A program made the translations under genes and the position numbers. The notes under the pieces were generated by a model. It searched no databases and was not told where the DNA came from. It saw only the letters and a program-made list of their open reading frames with translations. From Fidelibacterota bacterium (lineage in GTDB: Bacteria > Marinisomatota > SORT01), in assembly GCA_022563775.1 (NCBI GenBank), contig JADFMS010000012.1, positions 1 to 34,884 of the forward strand: 34,884 nt of DNA. Reading direction: 5' to 3'. Below are positions 17,239 through 24,694 of this stretch, piece by piece. Position 1 is the first letter of the stretch; the number at the start of each line of letters is the position of its first letter.

Positions 17239-18296
17239 TACTTATCCTTTCTTACCAACCTTATATGGTTCGAATATATCCATCCCTTTCCACCCTGATA
17301 GACCTCCACTCTATATACTCCCGGTTCTGACACTTTTCTTGAAGCCGAGTCGCTGTATATTCTTCCCCCTCTTTTTCCGTTATATACAAACCGGATAACC
17401 GCCTTGTGAGGAATAGTTACGAATAGATGAGCGCTCTCCTCCGAGATCGTCGCTGATTGACCCATAGTATAGCTTTTTCCATCTACCTCTGCCCAGAACC
17501 GAAATCCCCGGGCATCGCCGAGTTTGAAATTACTTATAAAACATCTCCCGCTTCGGATTGCGTTAATTACTCTGTTTTTAGTGTCTATAAAATGGTCACC
17601 GTCATCTATGGGTTCATAAAACAACAGATGAGTTCTTATTGTGTTGAAAAGAACTTTATACGGGAATACTTTGACTTTGATTCCGATACGTAGTTTGTGA
17701 ATATGCTGATGGGCGTCGACTCCTCCAATCCCGCTGACTCTCCTCGATAAATTCAGTGAGTCCCATTTTTCCAGAATTCTGTCCGTAGGGGTTATTATCG
17801 AGGAGCGCGGATGAAGCCATCTCCAGAGTTTATTCCATTTGGTCAGACCTTCCATCCAATGCGACATCTGATTCCATATCTCTATGCAGTCAAATCCGTC
17901 CAACTCCCAGTGTGTCCATGGATAAGGCGGATATGAATCGAGGTGGCTGCGGATTTCATCGGGATGAGCGATTATTCCGAGCGCGCCTTTTTCAGAAGCA
18001 TGTTTAACGTATTCACTGACCGTGTAATCCTTGGGCATGACGCTGTCCATTCCGAATATCATATAGTGATTTTCGTCGTTCTCATCGTTATGCTCATAGC
18101 CGAATATCGTTAACAGTCCGTTATTCCATCCCTCATATCCATCCTCAATCGGTTTTAACGTAAAATGATCTGTGAACATCAGATAATCGAGTCCGGCAGA
18201 CTTTCCATCCCGGATGATATCCTCTATCTTACCCGTACCATCAGAATAGACCGAATGCATATGGATACATCCGACAATTTCATGTAAGTCAGTCAT
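17238..18296 (-). CDS. PHP-domain metal-dependent phosphoesterase
   Basis: 352-residue protein. Residues 1-230 form a PHP domain with the metal-binding motifs HMHSVYSDGTG (His12, His14), FTDHF, GIIAHPDEI and GGVDAHQHIH. Members hydrolyse phosphoester bonds (for example histidinol phosphate, nucleotide phosphates or DNA ends), but the substrate is not predictable. About 120 C-terminal residues (VTIPHKAVIRFVYNGKRGGR onward) look beta-rich and are not assigned to a family by me; similar C-terminal domains occur in PHP proteins annotated only as hypothetical. It is coupled by one base to purF, suggesting a connection with nucleotide metabolism or simple cotranscription. ATG start; the 99-base gap upstream shows no recognisable promoter. 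Confidence 0.85.
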   Translation of the reverse strand: MTDLHEIVGCIHMHSVYSDGTGKIEDIIRDGKSAGLDYLMFTDHFTLKPIEDGYEGWNNGLLTIFGYEHNDENDENHYMIFGMDSVMPKDYTVSEYVKHASEKGALGIIAHPDEIRSHLDSYPPYPWTHWELDGFDCIEIWNQMSHWMEGLTKWNKLWRWLHPRSSIITPTDRILEKWDSLNLSRRVSGIGGVDAHQHIHKLRIGIKVKVFPYKVLFNTIRTHLLFYEPIDDGDHFIDTKNRVINAIRSGRCFISNFKLGDARGFRFWAEVDGKSYTMGQSATISEESAHLFVTIPHKAVIRFVYNGKRGGRIYSDSASRKVSEPGVYRVEVYQGGKGWIYSNHIRLVRKDK

Positions 18297-18395
18297 GAGG
18301 AATTATTTACTCTGTATCCTTTCGAATCGCTGTTAAAACTATCTATAAAAAAATTCTTCTCTCTGAATTCAATACTCACATTCGATTTTTGTGAT

Positions 18396-19782
18396 TTACT
18401 GAAATTCCCTCCCTAAAAACACCGCGATCAGTATCGTGCCTACCGCTATAGGAGCCAAGTATCTTATCAATATCTCCCAGACTGAATAGTTGAAGAACGT
18501 TTTTTCTTCAGATTTTAACTCTTCGATCTTGAGAGCCCGTGTTAATTTCCATCCCGCGAATATCGCTATAAAAAACCCTCCTATCGGTAACAGATAATTT
18601 GAAGCGAGATAATCGAAAGTGTTAAAAAACCCATATGTCGTTTCTCTTCCCCAGATATTAAAATCAGAAAGCCAACTCACGCCGCCGTTGGATAGAGCAG
18701 AAAATGAGCCGAATATAAATATGGCAGTACCGGTAATTATTGTGGCTTTTTTTCGTTTCCATTTCATTTCATCTATCATATATGATGCCACTACTTCAAG
18801 CAGTGAGATCGCTGATGTGAGAGCTGCAAAAGCAACCAGAGTAAAAAACAGTACTGAAAAGATCGACCCGCCCGGTAGTTTCATGAATACGACAGGCAGG
18901 GTCGTGAACAATATTCCCGCACTCTTAGTCAGGTTCAAGGTCAAAAGTCATTATTATCGGAAATATCATCAAACACGCCAATATGGCGATTAAAGTATCA
19001 AGCAATGTTACCGTGAGTGCGGCATTAGGGATCGAATCTTCTTTACTCATGTACGAACCGTAAGTTATCATCGCTCCCATTCCAAGACTCAACGAAAAGA
19101 ATGCGTGACCGAGCGCTTCAAGAAAACCGGCGCCGGAGAGTTCAGAAAAATTAGGCCGAAAGAGAAATTTCACTGCTCTTCCTGCACCTTCAGTGCTAAG
19201 AGCCATGACTACAAGCACCAGAATAATTATAAATAAAAGAGGCATCAGTATTCGCGCCGCTCTTTCAAGACCTCTGCTCACGCCGCCTGTAACCACAAAG
19301 ATTGTTATTCCCATGAACAAGGCATGCCAGAACAGCTGTCTTGACGGGTTTGATATGAAATCAACGAACTGCTGGGTTACCTGATCGTTGGTCTGATTTT
19401 CGAATGCGCCTGTAAGTGATTTCAACACATATTCCATCGTCCAGCCGGCTACAACACTGTAATAGGAAAGTATAATGAAGCCGGTAGAAACTCCGAGCCA
19501 TCCGAGCCAGGACCATCTCTTACCGCCGAGAGCTTTCATTGCTCCCACCGGACTCAATTGGGTCTTTCGCCCGATTATGATCTCAGCGATCATGATCGGA
19601 AGACCTATAGTAAGTATGGCTAAAAGGTAAGTCAGGACAAATGCTCCACCGTCATTAGTATAGGTCATATAGGGGAACTTCCATATGTTTCCGAGACCTA
19701 TCGCGGAACCTGCCGCCGCCAAAATGAATCCGATCTTAGAACTCCATTTTCCTCTTCCCGTTGTGGTTGAATTCATACCCAT
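18396..19782 (-). pseudogene. NSS-family sodium-dependent symporter, disrupted by a frameshift
   Basis: Two overlapping frames together make one neurotransmitter:sodium symporter (NSS/SNF) of about 460 residues, the normal bacterial length. The upstream frame (18925-19782, 285 residues) has the signature SKIGFILAAAGSAIGLGNIW followed by KFPYMTYTNDGGAFVL and TYGSYMSKEDS, and ends at FDLEPD-stop. The downstream frame (18396 to about 18930) continues with TKSAGILFTTLPVVF, PGGSIFSVLFF and AFAALTSAISLLEV, the remaining membrane helices. In intact relatives the junction reads EPxxGPGLxFxTLP, so removing one base near 18930 restores EPTKSAGILFTTLP. The change is either a recent inactivating mutation or an assembly error; both halves look well conserved. 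ATG start at 19782. The likely role was sodium-driven uptake of an amino acid or related amine. Confidence 0.85.
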
Positions 19783-19792
19783 CCCTGTAATG

Positions 19793-20290
19793 TTAAAAGT
19801 CCATATTTATTTGCAACATCAGCGAGTTTTTGTCCACGCCGCTGCCTACCTCAACCGATATGTCGCTATTTACGTTTAATCCGTAAAGATGCGCATCGAC
19901 AAAAGCATCACCGATCGCAAGTAAGTATCCGGCTGTAAATAACCATCCCCATCCATTTCGTGCGTATTCCTTATCTTCTATTAAAGAAATCGAGGCCTGA
20001 CCCATCCGAAGTTTCTTTAATTCATCATTCAACTCAATATACTTGATTGCAAAATAAACTTCTCCTCCCATATAAACGAGAGCTTTCAGAAACTTGTGAT
20101 TGTATGCTTGTCCCCAGCCGGGTAGAATCGCGGAACGGATCATAGCGCCCTTCGGAGATTTATATTGTATGGAAAGTGTGTCCGAAACTGAATACTCATG
20201 CTTCTGGTATCTTAAAAAGTTTTGCGCTTTTATCGTTTCAGGCAGGACGCACAAAAATATCATGGAGATATATATTATCAAAGATCGCAA
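19793..20290 (-). CDS. DUF5683-type membrane protein with signal peptide
   Basis: 165-residue protein of unknown function. The N-terminus (MRSLIIYISMIFLCVLPETI followed by KAQ) reads as a signal peptide with cleavage after KA. The central KSPKGAMIRSAILPGWGQAY followed by NHKFLKALVY is the DUF5683 signature, seen mostly in FCB-group bacteria, and it is followed by hydrophobic segments (YMGGEVYFAIKYIEL, GWLFTAGYLLAIGDAFVDAH). The acidic tail DISVEVGSGVDKNSLMLQIN looks like a terminal beta segment. Envelope location is likely. Start is TTG at 20290; the ATG ten codons inside would damage the signal peptide. It lies 6 bases after the lipid kinase gene and 10 before the symporter gene, hence in one operon. 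Confidence 0.8.
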   Translation of the reverse strand: MRSLIIYISMIFLCVLPETIKAQNFLRYQKHEYSVSDTLSIQYKSPKGAMIRSAILPGWGQAYNHKFLKALVYMGGEVYFAIKYIELNDELKKLRMGQASISLIEDKEYARNGWGWLFTAGYLLAIGDAFVDAHLYGLNVNSDISVEVGSGVDKNSLMLQINMDF

Positions 20291-20296
20291 AATCAG

Positions 20297-21169
20297 CTAA
20301 TTCCCTATTACCCGCAATGCACCCTTTAATATAGATGCTTCAACATATTTTGAATTCATTGAAACCACCTCTCCATCAACATGCAGCGGCATCGGGAATT
20401 CACTCTCAATCGTTATTTTATCACTTCGGATGGTTTCCACTTCATCCAATTTGTTCAATTTTCCGTTTAGTGCACTCGAAATGTTCAGGAGCAGTTTTAA
20501 ATATCCTATTTCACGGATAAAGGTAACGTCGAAGAGACCATCGTCATTAATTGCTTCGGGCGCCACTATAAACCCGCCTCCCTCACGTTTTGAATTGCAT
20601 ATCGCCACCATGAAAATCTTTTCTTCGATTAGTTTGTCGTTGATAACGATCTTCATCGGAATCGCTTCATAACGAACAGCAGATTTTACAACGCCCCAAA
20701 TATAGACTGAGAGGCCTCTCAAGTATTTAATTTGAGTTACACTGTTGCTAACTAAAGCGTTGAATCCCACGCCTGCCGTGTTAAGACTTATTCTGTCGTT
20801 CACCTTGATCACATCTATAGTTCGAACGCTTCCCTTCAATAACAGATCTACTGCCGCATTTACTTTGGACGGAATCTTGAGCTCTTTTGCGAAATCATTT
20901 CCGGATCCGAGAGGTATGACGCAAAAAATAGAATCGCTTTCGACAAGCCCCTCACCGACCTCATTTATCGTTCCGTCTCCACCAACCGCCACTATCTTCT
21001 CAAATTTCCCTGATGCCTCGCGGGCTATTCCGACCGCCTCGCGCGGTGCGTTAGTTAACTCATAATCGAAATCAACATTTCTTTTTTTTAATTCGGCAAT
21101 GACTGATTGACTCTTTTTAGAAGCCGATCCCTTCCCTGCGTTAGGATTGATGATTAGTTTGATACTCAA
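20297..21169 (-). CDS. Diacylglycerol-kinase-family lipid kinase
   Basis: 290-residue protein of the DAGK catalytic family (DagK, YegS, BmrU, DgkB-like), which phosphorylates diacylglycerol, phosphatidylglycerol or related lipids with ATP at the inner membrane surface. Evidence: LIINPNAGKGSASKK at residues 5-19; the nucleotide-binding VAVGGDGTINEVGEGL (about 61-76); CVIPLGSGNDFAKEL; and the C-terminal domain with GGGFIVAPEAINDDGLFDVT and PLHVDGE. Length is typical. Start is TTG at 21169, placed so that the first beta strand (SIKLIINPN) is complete; the ribosome site is weak. It follows ridA by 9 bases. Exact lipid substrate unknown. Confidence 0.9.
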   Translation of the reverse strand: MSIKLIINPNAGKGSASKKSQSVIAELKKRNVDFDYELTNAPREAVGIAREASGKFEKIVAVGGDGTINEVGEGLVESDSIFCVIPLGSGNDFAKELKIPSKVNAAVDLLLKGSVRTIDVIKVNDRISLNTAGVGFNALVSNSVTQIKYLRGLSVYIWGVVKSAVRYEAIPMKIVINDKLIEEKIFMVAICNSKREGGGFIVAPEAINDDGLFDVTFIREIGYLKLLLNISSALNGKLNKLDEVETIRSDKITIESEFPMPLHVDGEVVSMNSKYVEASILKGALRVIGN

Positions 21170-21178
21170 TAACTGATC

Positions 21179-21562
21179 TTACTCTGTTTCCGCAATACAT
21201 TCGATTTCGATTTCTACGTTTAGCGGCAATTTGGATACTTCTACCGCTGCCCTCGAAGGTGGGTCCGACTTAAAGAACTCGGCATAGACCTCGTTCACTA
21301 TCGGAAAGTTTGTAAGATCGGTCATATAAACGTTTGTCTTAATAACATTTTCGGCAGACATACCCGAAGCGTCAAGGATAGCCATAATATTATTCAAGAC
21401 ACGGCGAGTCTGCTCCCTAAAATCACCACTGATAATTTCACCGGTTTCGGGATCAAGTGGTATTTGACCTGATACAAAAAGAAAATTACCGCTTTTTACA
21501 GCCTGGCTATAGGCTCCCACCGGCTTAGGTGCACCTGATGTTGTTATAACCTCCTTAGTCAT
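21179..21562 (-). CDS. ridA: RidA family reactive enamine/imine deaminase
   Basis: 127-residue trimeric-type RidA (YjgF/YER057c/UK114) protein, which hydrolyses reactive enamine and imine intermediates released by PLP enzymes such as threonine dehydratase. The sequence shows [49 protein letters not shown] and [12 protein letters not shown]; the arginine in SRAAVEV is the substrate-binding residue of active RidA, and the EIECIAE end is conserved. ATG start with AAGGA about 8 bases upstream. It is first in a run ridA - lipid kinase - DUF5683 - symporter, with gaps of 6-10 bases. It is divergent from glnE across a 165-base AT-rich gap in which I see no strong promoter match. Confidence 0.96.
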   Translation of the reverse strand: MTKEVITTSGAPKPVGAYSQAVKSGNFLFVSGQIPLDPETGEIISGDFREQTRRVLNNIMAILDASGMSAENVIKTNVYMTDLTNFPIVNEVYAEFFKSDPPSRAAVEVSKLPLNVEIEIECIAETE

Positions 21563-21727
21563 TAATTTTCCTTCTTCAATCAGAATATGTGTTAACTTCC
21601 ATTACTATTTAAAGTCTCGTGTGAGAATACACTTTTAATATAAGAAATATATAGTGCTGATAATAATGGAATCTTTTCCACTTTCCATGAGAGTTATATA
21701 TATTTAACGTTTGATTAAGGAAGAGAT

Positions 21728-24694
21728 TTGACTACTGACAAAACAGAACCGAATCTTATATCTTTTTTTGAGAATCCCGGAACTCTCAAAAAAAATCTTT
21801 CTAATATTGAAAAATCGCTGAGCATACTTATTGATCAGAAACTTCTCGTTCAACTAATAAAGGATAATCCGGCTCCGGACCAGGCAATTAATTTTCTTGA
21901 AAGATATATAAACCTCAACAAGAAGCGTACCGATCTATCAAATCTGTTTTACGAACCCGGTCTCGAGTCTTTGCTGACATTATCTGGCCATAGTGAGTAT
22001 TACGCCGGAGTTTTGTTACGAAGACCGGACCTCTTTGAATACCTGAATCCTGATAATAATTCAGCTCAAAATCTTGATATTGGGGATAGTGCGTTAGAAG
22101 ATATCGGTAGCTCAACCATTCCTTTAGATGACCGGCTGCACCAATTGCGTTTATATAAAGAAAAGGCGTTTTTTCAAATCGGCGCAAGGAATATTCTCGG
22201 TTACGCTGATCTCGAAACGACCATGACCGATCTTTCTAATCTTGCAGATTTCATCATTCATAAATCGCTTGACATCGCTATATCGACGCTTAATCATAAG
22301 TCTAATATACAAAAGAGCACGTTTTGCGTTATCAGCGTCGGAAAGCTCGGCGGAAAGGAGCTGAATTACAGTTCTGATATCGACTTACTGTTCGTTTATA
22401 ATAATGGAAAATCAAGCAGCGACAATGTGAATAAATCAATTCAATTCTCCTATTATTCGGAAATCGCGTCAAAACTCTCCTCCATCCTTTCGGACAAAAC
22501 CGATGACCTTCAGATGTACCGAGTGGATTTGCGATTACGCCCGGATGGAGAAGCGGGGCCAATCGTAAGGGACTTAGCCGGTTACCTTCGCTATTATGAG
22601 CGCAGCGGTCACACGTGGGAACGGCAGATGCTGATAAAAGCGCGCATCAGCGCCGGGGATATTAATACGGGATCTGAATTTATACGACGTGTAAAACCGT
22701 GGATCTATTCACCTGATTCAGGCATCTCATATATCAGAAATATTTATCGAGTCAAATTGAGGAGTGAAAGAAAATATCGATCACGAAATAACATCAAGCT
22801 GAGCCCCGGAGGCATAAGAGACATTGAATCGGTCTGTCAAACTCTCCAGCATCTGTTCGGCAGTTCCGTTCCGGAGCTTCAAGGAATAGGTACTTTAGAA
22901 TCTCTTAACCAGTTGAAATTAAACGGTAAACTTTCGTCCGGAGAATCCGATACATTACAAGAAGCGTATCGTTTTTTCCGGAAGGTGGAACATGCTCTTC
23001 AGTATGCCCATAACCGTCAAGTCCATACGCTTCCGGTAAAGAACAGCAGCGTTCTCCATTTGGCGAAAAGGTTATCACACTCGTCGGCAAGCGAATTGAT
23101 GAATAAAATTACCGAATATCGGAAGTCGGTAAGGCAAATATTTGAAAATTTATTTATCTCAGAAGTAAACGAAATAGACGTCGATTTGATATTCGATTCC
23201 AATTCTGATAACAAAGAAGCGTTGACTGTTATGAAACAATTGGGATTCAAAAACACTCAGAATTCGCTTAAAAATGTTCAGTTTTTATGCAACGGTCATC
23301 CTCCACATCTCTTATCAGAATCGATCAAGAACAAATTTATCGACCTCTGGAACGTCTTCTATCATAATTTAAGCAGATCGCCCGATATGGATCTCACATT
23401 AAATAACCTTGAAAAGATTGTTCATTCATATAACGCACCGGGCACCTTATATGAATTATTCTTACAACAGCCGGATCTTCTTAAACTATTGATCTTTCTG
23501 GCTGGCAGCTCATCTAACGCATCAGATCTATTATCCGCAAATCCTGAACTCATAGACGGCGTTTTTCAACCGGATCTTCCTCTTGATGCTTCAAAGTTAA
23601 AGAATATGTTTAAGTATGAAATTGAAAAGAATTTGAACGTCGTTGAATTCAAAAAGGCAGAATTGTTTTTCTTTCTTAAATGGCAGATCACAATATACTT
23701 ATGGTATTTTCTCGGAGACAGCCATATTAACACAGTTGAAACAGCTTTGACTGATTTAGCTGATGTTATACTTAAAGAATCAGTTGAGAAATTATACTAT
23801 ACCAATGAAATAAATGTACCCTTAACCCTATTTACCTTAGGTAAACATGGAAGTAAAGAAATTGGTTTTTCGAGCGACCTTGATCTCATCTTTGTTCTCT
23901 CTCCCCCAAATAGGCAGAAAATAAGCGCAAAGGATATAGAACTCGGTACCAGGTTCATCCAGCTGTTTAATCAATTGGTCGCCGGGCATGACGAATCATT
24001 TCCGATCTACAAATTGGATTACCGTGTTAGACCTGAAGGCAAAAACGCTGTATTATTGACTACCCTCCCTGAGTTAACCGATTACTTGAAGAGTAGAGCG
24101 TTGTTCTGGGAAGTGATGGCTTTTTCAAAAATAAGACAAATCTGGAATAGCGGCAATTCTATCACTGATGCCGAAGAGATTATTAAAAGTTCAGTCAATG
24201 CCCGAAAGCTGACACGCAAGGATTACAGGGAGTTTATGAGGATTACTCTAAGAACACGGAAGGAAAAAACATCTCCGGATGATTTTAACCTGAAGTGGTC
24301 CGAAGGCGGGATAGCCGATATTGAAAATTCAGTTCTGTTATCTGCTATCCATTATTCATCCGCTTCAGCATTGAACACTCCACCAAAGGGTACTATTAAT
24401 ACTATTAAATTTCTCAACGAACAAAATGTTATTTCACAATCACAGTCGGCGTTATTAGAGGAAGCGTATAAGTTTTATAGAATTGTTGAGCAGCATCTGT
24501 TTATGTCTCTAAATATAAAGGACAGTAAATTTCCAATCGATCAGGAGAAAAGGCATTATATCAGCAAAGTTATCGGATTAGATAACTGGTATGAACTAAA
24601 CGATTTATTGGAGGGTTACAGTTCTTCAGTTAAATCTGTTGTAGAAGCTTTGTTGCTTAACGTTGAGAAGTCTCTTAAGAGAGCTGAGTCGTAG
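21728..24694 (+). CDS. glnE: Bifunctional glutamine synthetase adenylyltransferase / adenylyl-removing enzyme
   Basis: 988 residues, close to the usual length of GlnE. Two homologous nucleotidyltransferase domains are visible: SVGKLGGKELNYSSDIDLLF (about 202-221; N-terminal, deadenylylation) and TLGKHGSKEIGFSSDLDLIF (about 702-721; C-terminal, adenylylation), each with the G-x11-DxD core, and each followed by a matching helical region containing KLSPGGIRDIE or KWSEGGIADIE. It attaches and removes AMP on glutamine synthetase in response to PII and glutamine. The start is TTG at 21728, supported by AAGGA 6 to 10 bases upstream. Its last 20 bases overlap the 3' end of glnD on the other strand. 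No glnA or glnB is in the window. Confidence 0.96.
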   Translation: MTTDKTEPNLISFFENPGTLKKNLSNIEKSLSILIDQKLLVQLIKDNPAPDQAINFLERYINLNKKRTDLSNLFYEPGLESLLTLSGHSEYYAGVLLRRPDLFEYLNPDNNSAQNLDIGDSALEDIGSSTIPLDDRLHQLRLYKEKAFFQIGARNILGYADLETTMTDLSNLADFIIHKSLDIAISTLNHKSNIQKSTFCVISVGKLGGKELNYSSDIDLLFVYNNGKSSSDNVNKSIQFSYYSEIASKLSSILSDKTDDLQMYRVDLRLRPDGEAGPIVRDLAGYLRYYERSGHTWERQMLIKARISAGDINTGSEFIRRVKPWIYSPDSGISYIRNIYRVKLRSERKYRSRNNIKLSPGGIRDIESVCQTLQHLFGSSVPELQGIGTLESLNQLKLNGKLSSGESDTLQEAYRFFRKVEHALQYAHNRQVHTLPVKNSSVLHLAKRLSHSSASELMNKITEYRKSVRQIFENLFISEVNEIDVDLIFDSNSDNKEALTVMKQLGFKNTQNSLKNVQFLCNGHPPHLLSESIKNKFIDLWNVFYHNLSRSPDMDLTLNNLEKIVHSYNAPGTLYELFLQQPDLLKLLIFLAGSSSNASDLLSANPELIDGVFQPDLPLDASKLKNMFKYEIEKNLNVVEFKKAELFFFLKWQITIYLWYFLGDSHINTVETALTDLADVILKESVEKLYYTNEINVPLTLFTLGKHGSKEIGFSSDLDLIFVLSPPNRQKISAKDIELGTRFIQLFNQLVAGHDESFPIYKLDYRVRPEGKNAVLLTTLPELTDYLKSRALFWEVMAFSKIRQIWNSGNSITDAEEIIKSSVNARKLTRKDYREFMRITLRTRKEKTSPDDFNLKWSEGGIADIENSVLLSAIHYSSASALNTPPKGTINTIKFLNEQNVISQSQSALLEEAYKFYRIVEQHLFMSLNIKDSKFPIDQEKRHYISKVIGLDNWYELNDLLEGYSSSVKSVVEALLLNVEKSLKRAES

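Noticed and set aside
18925..18944. Programmed ribosomal frameshift in the symporter
   Set aside because: The site lacks a prfB-like CTT-TGA or a heptanucleotide slippery sequence, and NSS genes are not known to use frameshifting; a simple indel is preferred.
21675..21706. TTTC-N20-TATATTTA upstream of glnE as a promoter
   Set aside because: Both boxes deviate and the region is AT-rich enough for chance matches; not listed as a feature.
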